Shown here: in pieces, positions 13,924 through 21,448 of the stretch
How the letters are laid out: each line of letters begins with the position of its first letter
Position numbering within the stretch: position 1 is the stretch's first letter
Source: a virus
IMG/VR virus record: IMGVR_UViG_3300046516_000262
Span: 1-29,308 of that record
Length of the DNA stretch: 29,308 bases
Direction: 5' to 3' (one strand)
Notes under the pieces: model-generated
Told to the model about the DNA's origin: nothing
Seen by the model: the letters and a program-made list of their open reading frames with translations, nothing else
Database searches by the model: none
Program-made: the position numbers and the translations under genes

Positions 13924-14306
13924 CAGAGAGCTTCCTCGATCTTCAGGGTCGCCTTGTACTTCCCGTGGCTCACCACTTCGATGATCTCCACTTCCTGACC
14001 GTCCTGAGCGAACGGCTTCCAGCCTTGCAAAGCAGCCTCAAAGGTCTCGTAGGGTTGCATACTGATCGATGAGTCACCCCTACGGAAGAAACGGAATTCC
14101 TTCGCGACCGGTACGGCTTCGACGTGCTTCAGGCGCTTGTCATAGACAGCAACGTCATTGAGTCCTTCGACTTCCACGGTCACTAGACGATCACCCGGCT
14201 CGTCGTCGTGCTCACACACATCCTTGAGGGTCCCTTGGGTCCCCGCAGATGTGGTGTGATAGTCTTCGGTAAACTCAACGCGATCACCAACTTGAAACTT
14301 GCTCAT
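13923..14306 (-). CDS. Hypothetical protein with SH3/KOW-like N-terminus
   Basis: 127 residues. FQVGDRVEFTEDYHTTSAGTQGTL is a small beta-barrel motif of the KOW/SH3 kind (G-D-R-V then a later G-T-x-G-T-L), followed by acidic and beta-rich sequence (LVTVEVEGLNDVAVYDKRLKHVE). No catalytic motif is seen. It overlaps both neighbours by 1-4 bases in the DNA polymerase-exonuclease interval. It may bind nucleic acid or protein; function unknown. Confidence 0.7.
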   Translation of the reverse strand: MSKFQVGDRVEFTEDYHTTSAGTQGTLKDVCEHDDEPGDRLVTVEVEGLNDVAVYDKRLKHVEAVPVAKEFRFFRRGDSSISMQPYETFEAALQGWKPFAQDGQEVEIIEVVSHGKYKATLKIEEAL

Positions 14307-14566
14307 TCTTGAAACTCCTGTTCGTCAGCCCCAAGGGCATCATTGATTTGTCGTACGCCATCTTCAAGGGCGAAGAGCAGCGTCAGTGCTTCTTGTTCTT
14401 GCTCGAGGTCATAGGGATCGATACAGCCTGCGGTAGCCTTAAACAAGGTCTCGAGGTCCTCTTCGTATTCCCACTCCTGACCGTTCACTTGGATACTGAG
14501 GTACAACTTGTTCCCATAGAGATACGGGATTACTTCGGGAATCATCTGGTCCTTCACTCGGCCCAT
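14303..14566 (-). CDS. Small acidic hypothetical protein
   Basis: 87 residues from ATG at 14566 (GGAG 6-7 bases upstream); a start at 14599 would overlap the upstream gene much more. Residues ~10-40 are beta-rich (VIPYLYGNKLYLSIQVNGQEW); the remainder is an acidic helix (LEQEQEALTLLFALEDGVRQI). Overlaps the next gene as ATGA. No function recognised. Confidence 0.65.
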   Translation of the reverse strand: MGRVKDQMIPEVIPYLYGNKLYLSIQVNGQEWEYEEDLETLFKATAGCIDPYDLEQEQEALTLLFALEDGVRQINDALGADEQEFQE

Positions 14567-14745
14567 AGGTACTCCAAGCCCTTCTGTGTGATGAGCCACT
14601 GACCACCAAAGGTCTCACGGTCTCGTTGGGTTGTAATGAGGCCCATGGACGCCATAGCGGCAATCTCAGGGGCATTCTGTCGAGCGAGGTTCCCCTTCAC
14701 ATAGGCAGGGGAGAACCACACTTCACGTAGTAGGTCGTTAAACAT
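14554..14745 (-). CDS. Small winged-helix-like protein
   Basis: 63 residues from ATG at 14745, overlapping the DNA polymerase stop (TGATG). The sequence FNDLLREVWFSPAYVKGNLARQNAPEIAAMASMGLITTQ followed by GGQWLITQKGLEYL has the helix-helix-wing layout of small winged-helix proteins (recognition helix then W-x-I-T-x-K-G-L). It could bind DNA or a replisome partner. No symbol applies. Confidence 0.62.
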   Translation of the reverse strand: MFNDLLREVWFSPAYVKGNLARQNAPEIAAMASMGLITTQRDRETFGGQWLITQKGLEYLWAE

Positions 14746-16541
14746 CAGTGGCACGTTGCCCATGTAAGGCCGGTCTTGTATTCAGCGTCTACTTGGCACT
14801 TGAAGTTGAAGTGAACCCCAGCCTTGCGGGCACAGATGGTCGTCATCTTCCCGAAGGAATCCTCGAGACCCTCACGGACTGCCCATTGCAATTCGTCGTG
14901 AATGAAGCCGAGAAGAACGTAGTCCTTGTCCCAGCCATACTGGAGACCATCACGTTCAGCTTCTAGGAAGCACTCGACCAGCCAACGCTTCGCCACAGCA
15001 GCACCAGCACCCTGCAGCAGCGTATTGAGGGCTGCGTGCTTATGACGTACGGTGATCCTGCGACCGTCGAGGCCGATGAGGTAACCTCGGGATGCTCGGT
15101 CATCCACCTTTTCCTTGAGTTTCCCCAGTGCAGGGAGCTTCTCTAGGAACGATTGCTTCAGTTGCTTGCCCCGCTTTGCACCAGCACCAACGATGGAGCC
15201 GATCTTCGCGTCACCAGCCCCGTAGAGCCACCCGTAGATAAAGGTCTTGGCGTTGTCACGAGTAGGGAGACCAGCGGCCTGTTGATTGACCGTATGGATG
15301 TCACCTTCGAGGATTACTCGTCCGTACTCCCCTTGGTCCCAATGCGCCATGTAGTGCGCAAGGCAGCGCAGTTCGATCCCGGATAGGTCCACTCCGACTT
15401 GTCTGAATCCAGGGCGCACACCGAAAAGCCCTCGGCATTCTTTGCCCCACAAAGCTGACACACTTGGTACTTGGGCAATGTTTGGCCACGAGTGCGTGCA
15501 GCGTCCTGTAACCGCCCCATTAGTGTTGATAGAGTGGTGGATGTGCCCTTGGGTCTCAAGTTTGAGCCAAGCTTTGTCACCTTCTGCAAGCTGCCCAATT
15601 CGTTTCTCCAGTAGGAAGTATTGCGATAGAAGTTTTGCTTCGGGATACTCGAGTTTCTCAAGGATCGTTTCGTCAACCTGAGGCTTACCGCCGTCCGTGA
15701 ACGCTGTGGGTTCCCACCCATACTTGACCTTCAGACGATGAGCGATCTGGTCACGGGAACCAGGGTTGAACTCGGTCACCTTGTCCTTAAGGCGCTTGCC
15801 GGTCTTCAGGGACCAGCGTTCCTCTACAAGTGGTGGGAACGTCTCGATCATCAACTGACGGATCGTGTCTCGTTCGACAGCAAGCTTCCCGTACAACTCC
15901 GAAGCTGCCTTCACATCGAAAGTCCAGCCCGAGCGTTCCATCATCGAACAGAACCAGCGAACATCGTGCTCAAGATCGATAGCTTCCTGAGAGTACTCAA
16001 TGTCCTTCAGCTTCACGTAGAGAGCCTCAGTGACCTCAACGTCGAGGTCGCAGTACGCACCCATGTCCTCAGAGTACTCAAGCCACTCAGAGCCTTCTAC
16101 GTACTCCTCGCCCATGCGTTCCTTGAAGTCCAGCTTGTACTCACCCTTCTGGAGACCCAGACGGTAACCCCAACTCTCTAGGGAATGGGAACCGACCAAC
16201 TTACTCGGGAGCTTCCCGGCCTTGATATGCCCACCATCGCGGGTCATAAGGTCCGAGAAGATCAGCCGGGAGACTACGAGGGTGTCATAGACCTTCTTAC
16301 GGTCCACGGTGAACCACGGGTACAGCTTGGCGATCAGAGGTAGATCGAATCCGATCACATTATGACCAGCTAGGATTCCTTGGTTCGCAGCTTCCTGAAG
16401 GTACCTAACGCCTTCCTCTATGTTCTCAGGGGTGAACCTGCGGAGTGCCCCTGTATCGAGGTCTTTCACAGAGATGCAGTGGATTCGTGTTGCATCTTGC
16501 AAGAGTCCGTTGCTCTCAAGATCGAAAAGGGTAGTCCGCAT
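14745..16541 (-). CDS. T7-like family A DNA polymerase with 3'-5' exonuclease
   Basis: 598 residues. Exonuclease D7/E9 (FDLESNG), HNVIGFDLPLI and a later YCDLDVEVT; palm motif A VDLSGIELRCLAHY (D385), motif B RDNAKTFIYGWLYGAGDAKIG, motif C HDE (D549), ending TWATCH as in T7 (NWAICH). It is ~100 residues shorter than T7 gp5: between ETFPP and FNPGSRDQI only ~20 residues remain where T7 has ~70 carrying the basic thioredoxin-binding loop. Processivity must therefore come from another factor or from the helicase. AAGGA lies 6 bases before the ATG. Confidence 0.95.
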   Translation of the reverse strand: MRTTLFDLESNGLLQDATRIHCISVKDLDTGALRRFTPENIEEGVRYLQEAANQGILAGHNVIGFDLPLIAKLYPWFTVDRKKVYDTLVVSRLIFSDLMTRDGGHIKAGKLPSKLVGSHSLESWGYRLGLQKGEYKLDFKERMGEEYVEGSEWLEYSEDMGAYCDLDVEVTEALYVKLKDIEYSQEAIDLEHDVRWFCSMMERSGWTFDVKAASELYGKLAVERDTIRQLMIETFPPLVEERWSLKTGKRLKDKVTEFNPGSRDQIAHRLKVKYGWEPTAFTDGGKPQVDETILEKLEYPEAKLLSQYFLLEKRIGQLAEGDKAWLKLETQGHIHHSINTNGAVTGRCTHSWPNIAQVPSVSALWGKECRGLFGVRPGFRQVGVDLSGIELRCLAHYMAHWDQGEYGRVILEGDIHTVNQQAAGLPTRDNAKTFIYGWLYGAGDAKIGSIVGAGAKRGKQLKQSFLEKLPALGKLKEKVDDRASRGYLIGLDGRRITVRHKHAALNTLLQGAGAAVAKRWLVECFLEAERDGLQYGWDKDYVLLGFIHDELQWAVREGLEDSFGKMTTICARKAGVHFNFKCQVDAEYKTGLTWATCH

Positions 16542-16549
16542 GTAGTTCC

Positions 16550-16705
16550 TTATTTAAGGTTCAGTTCGTCTTGTTCGTCCACGAGGTACTCATCAACGTC
16601 AAACGCGTTGGGCACTGTGGAGAACCCGAGGATCAGGCCGATACCGATGACAGCCGATGCAGCCATGACAAGCACTGTGGTAATGATGATTCCGAGGATG
16701 TCCAT
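16550..16705 (-). CDS. Small membrane protein (51 aa)
   Basis: 51 residues: one long hydrophobic helix (residues ~3-29, ILGIIITTVLVMAASAVIGIGLIL) then an acidic tail (FDVDEYLVDEQDELNLK). It lies between primase-helicase and DNA polymerase, directly after a (GA)n-rich leader containing TAAAGAGAGA. It could anchor replisome parts to the membrane or act in exclusion; only topology is visible. Confidence 0.62.
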   Translation of the reverse strand: MDILGIIITTVLVMAASAVIGIGLILGFSTVPNAFDVDEYLVDEQDELNLK

Positions 16706-16737
16706 GTTTCTCTCTCTCTCTCTCTTTAGGTGAAGCG

Positions 16738-18348
16738 TTAAAAGGTGTAAGCCTCAGGGTCAGCCTCAGGCTTGAAGTCGCTTTGTTTGTCGAATAGGCG
16801 ACCTGTGATCCGGTCGTACCCAAGGGGAATCAATGCGCCGGTTGCTTGGCCGGTATAGCGGTCCTTCAGTACACGGAAGGTTGTAGTGCTGCGGTCGTCT
16901 TCGTCCTCGGACTGCTGGTTACGCTCAAGGCCGAACATGAAGTACGACCAGAAGCCAATTGCTCGTGCCCCCTTGAAGTGCTTGATGGATACGTGGCCTC
17001 CCTCTTCGTGGCTCTTACCCTCAGGTGTACTAAGGTGCGAGACGAAATGAATGATGACCCGGAGTTCTTGGGCCAGCCCTGCCATCTCTTTCATGATCTG
17101 CTCGAGACTACCTCGTTCATCGGAGGTGTCAGCCATGGCAGAAAGGTGATCCACATAGAAGATGCGGATTCCCTCGGCATGTGCCATATACCTAATCTTG
17201 GCCTGCACAACGTCCCAGGCGGTCTCGCCGAAGCTATCGTATAGGTAGACCTTGCCCTCAAGTTCCCGAACGGCTTCTAGGCGTTCCTCACGGGTCCAAG
17301 AGCCATCAGGGACGTGGAACCTCTTACCCTTGATCTTTCCGGCGACCCGCGCTGCGGTCTCTTTCGGCTGCTGCTCGAGGAAAACGAGACCTACTTTCTG
17401 TTTGAGCACTTCCACATCGAAGGCAATTTCCTGCGTGAGAAAATCTGTCTTGCCGATACCAGTACCCGCACCGAAGGCATAGAGTTCCCCGTATCGGCGA
17501 CCGTACGTGAGCTTCGTCAACGCTTCCAGAAACCATGGGAGTCCTTGTTCAATTTCCTTGTCGAGTTCGTCATACAGGTCCGAGATTCCAACGATCCCAT
17601 CGGGCCTATACGCCTTCGCATTCCAGATAGCCTGAATGACCTCAGCACCCTTGCCAGCCTTCAGGCAGTCGTTAGGGTCCTTCAGGGGCAACGAGGCGAT
17701 CTTGGCCTTGCCCGGGGGGAACAACTCGGCACACGCCTTAGAAGCTTCCCGCCCAGGTTCATCCATGTCGAACATCAGGACGATCTCTTCGAACTTCTCG
17801 AAGAATTCCATCTGCCTCGCCATGTCCTTCTTGGCACCTTGGGCACCGTTAGGAACGGATACCACCGGCCACTTCCCACCCTGAAGCTGCGATACGGTCA
17901 GAGCGTCGATCTCGCCTTCGGTGACGATGATCTTCTTACCCTTGTCCCACAGGTTCTGCCCAAACATCGGAGGGTGCTTCGCGTCCCCAAGGAACGAGAA
18001 TTCCTTATTGGGACCACGGACCTTACAGGCCACCACTTCGCCGTCTTTGATGTACGGGTACATGTGGGCCTTCTTACCTGCGTACTGGCCGATACGAACA
18101 CCGAACTGTCGGCAGGTTTCCTCACTGATCATGCGCGGAGGGATGCCTTGAACTTCGGCATTGGAATACTCGTCCAGATTTGCAGCCACTTTCTTACTCC
18201 GTCTTGTAGGTACTTCTCCATCACCCTTCGCCGTGACTCCACAACTGAAGCAATGCGTATGGTTATCTGAATACAGCGCATTGGCATCACTAGAGCCACA
18301 GGAATCACAGGGTCCCTTACGAACCAATACACTGTCTTCTCGTTCCAT
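16738..18348 (-). CDS. T7 gp4-like primase-helicase
   Basis: 536 residues. A zinc-binding primase finger (C14-x2-C17, C33-x2-C36), then TOPRIM motifs VTEGEIDALT and LMFDMDEPGREA. The RecA-like DnaB-type helicase has Walker A GAGTGIGKTD (~293-302), Walker B IFYVDHLSAM and the Gln/Arg sensors near HFVSHLSTPEGK. It is a hexameric 5'-3' unwinding motor that also lays primers. The C-terminus ends DPEAYTF, acidic with a final aromatic, like the T7 gp4 tail that contacts the polymerase. The ATG overlaps the ThyX stop by one base. Confidence 0.95.
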   Translation of the reverse strand: MEREDSVLVRKGPCDSCGSSDANALYSDNHTHCFSCGVTAKGDGEVPTRRSKKVAANLDEYSNAEVQGIPPRMISEETCRQFGVRIGQYAGKKAHMYPYIKDGEVVACKVRGPNKEFSFLGDAKHPPMFGQNLWDKGKKIIVTEGEIDALTVSQLQGGKWPVVSVPNGAQGAKKDMARQMEFFEKFEEIVLMFDMDEPGREASKACAELFPPGKAKIASLPLKDPNDCLKAGKGAEVIQAIWNAKAYRPDGIVGISDLYDELDKEIEQGLPWFLEALTKLTYGRRYGELYAFGAGTGIGKTDFLTQEIAFDVEVLKQKVGLVFLEQQPKETAARVAGKIKGKRFHVPDGSWTREERLEAVRELEGKVYLYDSFGETAWDVVQAKIRYMAHAEGIRIFYVDHLSAMADTSDERGSLEQIMKEMAGLAQELRVIIHFVSHLSTPEGKSHEEGGHVSIKHFKGARAIGFWSYFMFGLERNQQSEDEDDRSTTTFRVLKDRYTGQATGALIPLGYDRITGRLFDKQSDFKPEADPEAYTF

Positions 18349-19040
18349 CAGTTATCCAAAAGTGCTGCGGTTGACTCGGGGAATGCCCAACGGAGCCGTT
18401 CATCGATCTGTTCGGCTACCTCACGGCACTCAGCTTGAGCATGGGGGTCCATGCGCTGCTTGCAGACCCGTGCGAAGGCCATAAGGGAACCTGACCATAC
18501 CCACTCGGTCATAGTGTTCAGGGGGAGAACCATTCGGGCTTGCTCGGGTGCTACACCTTGGTCCAGCAGGTGGAGGTACAGTTGCAGTGCGTCGCTCGTA
18601 TGACTGCCAATGTCATCTGCACCATCCTCAAAGGCCCACATCGAAGTGAGGGCCACAGCAGCATCACTGCTACCTTGCTTCACGTTCTCAGCGCGACCTC
18701 GCCACTCTTTAGGGATGAAGAACTCAGGCTCACTGTCCACGTACCGGCGACTTACCTCGTTCCAGCTAAGGCCGACCTGATGCTTCACCAACTGGCGAGC
18801 AACGAAGATCGGGGCCTTGATACGGAACGATAGGAACGTGTGGGCGAAGGGTGACCAGTGGTCATGTGTCGCGAGGTAGTTGATGAGCTTGATGTCCTTG
18901 GCAGGGAGAATTCGTTCCGCTTTCTCTAGGTCATACTCCCACTCACTTTGTTTGTCGAAGGACACTCGGGCCACGTTAGCGACAGTAAGATCGTTTCCCA
19001 TGGTGTCGAGCAGTTCGACCTTAATGTCTGCGGTCTTCAT
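18348..19040 (-). CDS. thyX: Flavin-dependent thymidylate synthase
   Basis: 230 residues. FAD/dUMP-binding signature RQLVKHQVGLSWNEVSRRY at residues 82-100, matching the ThyX RHRxxSxNExSxRY motif except that the RHR is KHQ. Further family motifs: HDHWSPFAHTFLSFRIKAPIFV and VLPLNTMTEWVWSGSL. ThyX makes dTMP from dUMP with CH2H4folate and NAD(P)H. It lets the phage synthesise dTTP whatever the host enzyme; with RNR and pyrophosphohydrolases it forms a nucleotide-supply module. The KHQ variation is common in phage ThyX as far as I recall. Confidence 0.93.
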   Translation of the reverse strand: MKTADIKVELLDTMGNDLTVANVARVSFDKQSEWEYDLEKAERILPAKDIKLINYLATHDHWSPFAHTFLSFRIKAPIFVARQLVKHQVGLSWNEVSRRYVDSEPEFFIPKEWRGRAENVKQGSSDAAVALTSMWAFEDGADDIGSHTSDALQLYLHLLDQGVAPEQARMVLPLNTMTEWVWSGSLMAFARVCKQRMDPHAQAECREVAEQIDERLRWAFPESTAALLDN

Positions 19041-19043
19041 CGC

Positions 19044-19262
19044 TTAGAAGCACTCCGTCACGGGGTAGGCACCGTCGAAGAAGTCCTGCGTATCCTTCAG
19101 TTCCTTTCGGAGTAGCTTCAGGAACCCGATGAGTTCCTTGAGGTCTTCCCGGGTGAACCACTGGTCGGGGATTCGGATGCGTGCTGTCTGGTCATCGCGG
19201 TCCAACTTCGCAGTGGCACAGCCGCCCAAATCAGATGCGTCGAAATACCATTGATTTTTCAT
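19044..19262 (-). CDS. Small hypothetical protein
   Basis: 72 residues, soluble. WYFDASDLGGCATAKLDRDDQTARIRIPDQWFTREDLKELIGFLKLLRKEL: short beta region followed by an amphipathic helix. Not recognised. Its leader carries GAGAGAAGAGAG just before the ATG. It sits immediately before thyX (3 bases apart). Confidence 0.62.
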   Translation of the reverse strand: MKNQWYFDASDLGGCATAKLDRDDQTARIRIPDQWFTREDLKELIGFLKLLRKELKDTQDFFDGAYPVTECF

Positions 19263-19275
19263 CTCTCTTCTCTCT

Positions 19276-19464
19276 TTAAAATGTAATGTTGATGTCGGCG
19301 TCCTCGAGCGTCATGTCGATGTGCGCAAGGATTTCCTGGGTCATCAGGGACAGGAAGCCACCCGTGGGACCTGAGGAGAAGAGCAGGCCAGCACGGAGAG
19401 CTTCGGCTTGCTCTAGGGACAGCGTGATCTTCACGTTGCCGTTGTCGGTATGCTTAACTTTCAT
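19276..19464 (-). CDS. Small hypothetical protein
   Basis: 62 residues from ATG at 19464, overlapping the upstream TGA (TGATG), with GAGG ~8 bases upstream. An initial beta strand pair (KVKHTDNGNVKITLSL) is followed by helices (EQAEALRAGLL, LSLMTQEILAHIDMTLED). No known motif. The stop codon is the first part of a TAAAGAGAGA element that leads the next gene. Confidence 0.62.
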   Translation of the reverse strand: MKVKHTDNGNVKITLSLEQAEALRAGLLFSSGPTGGFLSLMTQEILAHIDMTLEDADINITF

Positions 19465-19676
19465 CAAAGGACCTCAGGGGAACCAAGGGTGTACCGGGTG
19501 TAGTACTGACCAGTGACCGGGTGTTGCTTCCAATGGGATTCGATGTTGAACCCTGCGTCCCGAAGGTCCGTAATACGGCGGGTGAGCGATTGGATACTGT
19601 GGTCAAAGAGCGCCTCGCGTTGACTGATGGAGCCAGCCTTGCGAAGGTGTTTAAGTAGAACTTGTGTCTGTGTCAT
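19464..19676 (-). CDS. Helix-turn-helix (HTH_39-like) protein
   Basis: 70 residues. TQVLLKHLRKAGSISQREALFDHSIQSLTRRITDLRDAGFNIESHW, then PVTGQYYTRYTL as the wing, is the HTH_39 winged-helix pattern common in phage small regulators. It probably binds DNA. It lies in the leftward middle operon between endonuclease I and ThyX. It is followed directly by a coupled gene. Confidence 0.75.
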   Translation of the reverse strand: MTQTQVLLKHLRKAGSISQREALFDHSIQSLTRRITDLRDAGFNIESHWKQHPVTGQYYTRYTLGSPEVL

Positions 19677-19868
19677 TTAGATTTCCTCCACGTTTGCTGC
19701 GTTTGCCTTGATCTGCTTCTCGACCTGCTTGATGAGCTTGCGGAGTCCCTTGAGGTCTGCGAGACCGTAGAACTGCCTGGGAACCATTAGACTCACGTCA
19801 TGCGTTGTTACCTCGGATACTTCAGGGAGCCGTGCGAGGCTCGGGAACATATCTGCGTTGACTTTCAT
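19677..19868 (-). CDS. Small hypothetical protein
   Basis: 63 residues from ATG at 19868, which overlaps the end of endonuclease I (ATGA). PRQFYGLADLKGLRKLIKQVEKQIKANAAN is a basic amphipathic C-terminal helix; the first half is unstructured and acidic. The leader has AGAGAGAAAGAA. Not recognised. Confidence 0.6.
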   Translation of the reverse strand: MKVNADMFPSLARLPEVSEVTTHDVSLMVPRQFYGLADLKGLRKLIKQVEKQIKANAANVEEI

Positions 19869-20275
19869 TTCTTTCTCTCTTTTAACCAAGCTTCAGGGAC
19901 AACCTTGTCGGAATAAAGGAATCCGTGGCGTTGACACCATGAGGCATAAGTAGACTTTGATCCCTTGTACAGGGGGCTTGCACTACGGGAGAAGACGAAG
20001 CGGATGTCCTTCTCAGGGTGGGCTGCTTTCACTGCCAGATGCTTAGTTCGGTCTGCTGAGTCAAACAGTCCCTTACCCTCGATGATGATTCCATTACCCA
20101 ACATGAAGTCAGGCTTGTAGGAGTGCGGGATTACGTACTCAAGCTTCTGAGTTTCATACTCGTATGCCATACCCGCTTCATCGAGTTGCGCAGCGATCTT
20201 CTCTTCGAGACCACTACGCAACTTTTGCTTCACCTTAAGCCCGTGGTGTTTCTTAGTTACCCACGAGCGCTTCAT
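19865..20275 (-). CDS. T7 gp3-like endonuclease I (junction resolvase)
   Basis: 136 residues. Catalytic residues line up with T7: E24 (RSGLEEKI, T7 E20), D56 (KPDFML, T7 D55), E66 and K68 (IIIEGKG, T7 E65/K67). The later LYKGSKSTYASWCQRHGF and DKVVPEAWLK also match. The dimer resolves branched DNA and helps degrade host DNA. Its position right after SSB is the T7 order. The ATG overlaps the SSB stop. Confidence 0.95.
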   Translation of the reverse strand: MKRSWVTKKHHGLKVKQKLRSGLEEKIAAQLDEAGMAYEYETQKLEYVIPHSYKPDFMLGNGIIIEGKGLFDSADRTKHLAVKAAHPEKDIRFVFSRSASPLYKGSKSTYASWCQRHGFLYSDKVVPEAWLKERKK

Positions 20276-20814
20276 CAGAAGTTCACATCTTCGTCTTCTT
20301 CTTGCTCGGCCTCAGCACCTTCGAGGTTATTCGAGGGCTTCGGGCTGCTAGGCGATGCTACGTAGCCTTCGTCTTCCTCGTCATCGGTACCCCAATCGGC
20401 ACTCGACTCGACCAGCTTCACGAGGCGCACTTCGTTCAGGTAGGCGCTAACACCTCCACCGAAGCCTTCATATTCCTTGAAGGCCCCACGGACCTGGATG
20501 GTCGAGCCACCACCGATGCGAATCTCATCGCGGATAAGGTTGCCCTTCGAGTCAACGACCTTCGGCTGCTTCTTCGACTTGAACGTGAAGGTGTACGTGC
20601 CGTCTTCGTTGACCTTGAACGGGTTGCCCTTGGCGGTCTTGGCCTTCTTACCAAGTTCCAGGCGCTGTTCTTCTACCGCTTCCAGCAAGGGCTTTGCGGC
20701 CTCTTCGGACAGCGTGATGCTGGTCTTGTACTTACCTTCCGGATCGAACTTAACGTCCGGGGTGAACAGGTTGCTGTAGCCCGAGGGGCCTTTGGGTGTT
20801 ACAAAGTTCTTCAT
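20275..20814 (-). CDS. T7 gp2.5-like single-stranded DNA-binding protein
   Basis: 179 residues. Beta-barrel OB-fold pattern with a VTPKGPSGYSNLFTPDVKF start, a GKYKTSITL segment and PFKVNEDGTYTFTFK, then an acidic tail (EGAEAEQEEDEDVNF) ending in Phe. The acidic, aromatic-terminated tail is the gp2.5 hallmark that recruits polymerase and helicase. Ser is mostly TCG/AGC, as in the well-expressed capsid gene. Preceded by a small gene and followed by endonuclease I, as in T7. Confidence 0.9.
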   Translation of the reverse strand: MKNFVTPKGPSGYSNLFTPDVKFDPEGKYKTSITLSEEAAKPLLEAVEEQRLELGKKAKTAKGNPFKVNEDGTYTFTFKSKKQPKVVDSKGNLIRDEIRIGGGSTIQVRGAFKEYEGFGGGVSAYLNEVRLVKLVESSADWGTDDEEDEGYVASPSSPKPSNNLEGAEAEQEEDEDVNF

Positions 20815-20817
20815 GTG

Positions 20818-20952
20818 TCAATCTTCAAAGTAAGGGTCAAACAAAGGGTCAATGAGGTCCCAACCTTCGATCTCGTTCAGGTCGATGCCTTGGGCCATAA
20901 GGGCTACTGCTTGGTCGAGAGGCATTCGCATGTCCTCCACATAAACGTCCAT
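20818..20952 (-). CDS. Small acidic protein (44 aa)
   Basis: 44 residues from ATG at 20952, with AGGA 7 bases upstream; a longer reading to 21006 would span the terminator at 20972-20990. The sequence MDVYVEDMRMPLDQAVALMAQG, then DLIDPLFDPYFED, is strongly acidic. Position corresponds to the small early/middle genes (such as T7 gene 2) between RNA polymerase and SSB. It could inhibit a host protein, but this is only positional. Confidence 0.6.
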   Translation of the reverse strand: MDVYVEDMRMPLDQAVALMAQGIDLNEIEGWDLIDPLFDPYFED

Positions 20953-20971
20953 ACGGGGTCCTAGAAATGGG

Positions 20972-20990
20972 AAAAGGCCCCGTAGGGCCT
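20972..20990 (-). terminator. Intrinsic terminator after the early gene pair
   Basis: On the - strand AGGCCC pairs with GGGCCT (20975-20980 with 20985-20990) followed by TTTTCCC. It lies just past the stop at 20996. It may reduce host-polymerase transcription beyond the early genes, as the early terminator does in T7. Confidence 0.65.
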
Positions 20991-20995
20991 CGTGG

Positions 20996-21391
20996 TTACT
21001 GCTCAAGTTGTTTGATTAGCCGCTTGTACTTGGCTACCGTGTTGGTCGCGAAATCCACGTCATCACTGACATAAGACTTCGACTTTGGAGGGCACTTGTC
21101 ACGGTCTAAATACGACTGGCGTTTCAACCATGCTTCGTGTGCCACCCTTTCCGCCGATGCCAACCACTCTTCCGCCTTCACCATCCCTGCCTGCAACTCC
21201 TCGAGGTTCATTTCCTCTAAGCGTTTCTTGCGGGGCTTAGGGACGGCGAAGATTCGCTCGAGGTCCTTCTTGGTCAGGTACATTTTTCCGAGCGGGGAGT
21301 TCATGAAGACCCTCCCGTTCTCCGGGTCCCTTTGGTAAAACCCGTCAGGGTTCGTGAGGGCGCGGTCAAGACGTTCAATATCGAGCGACAT
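20996..21391 (-). CDS. Hypothetical early protein
   Basis: 131 residues from ATG at 21391 (AGG 8-10 bases upstream). The first half (DIERLDRALTNPDGFYQRDPENGRVFMNSPLGKMYLTKKDLERIF) is followed by a coiled coil (KKRLEEMNLEELQAGMVKAEEWLASAERVAHEAW) and a basic end. It is not recognised. It has its own sigma70-type promoter and a CACAACACA leader like the RNA polymerase gene, and a terminator follows, so it is probably expressed early by host RNA polymerase. Confidence 0.65.
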   Translation of the reverse strand: MSLDIERLDRALTNPDGFYQRDPENGRVFMNSPLGKMYLTKKDLERIFAVPKPRKKRLEEMNLEELQAGMVKAEEWLASAERVAHEAWLKRQSYLDRDKCPPKSKSYVSDDVDFATNTVAKYKRLIKQLEQ

Positions 21392-21419
21392 GGTGGTAAC
21401 CTGTGTTGTGTTGTGCAAG

Positions 21420-21448
21420 AGTTTAAGCGAAGGCGAACGAAGAATCAA
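21420..21448 (-). promoter_or_regulatory. Sigma70-type promoter inside the end of the RNA polymerase gene
   Basis: On the - strand TTGATT (21443-21448) and TAAACT (21420-21425) with a 17-base spacer, followed by CTTGCACAACACAACACAGG. The leader sequence matches that after the RNA polymerase promoter. It would drive the gene at 20996-21391. Confidence 0.5.

Noticed and set aside
17151-17170. CACATAGAAGAT as a second phage promoter
   Set aside because: Lies within the primase-helicase coding sequence, shares only the 3' part, and has no upstream match.
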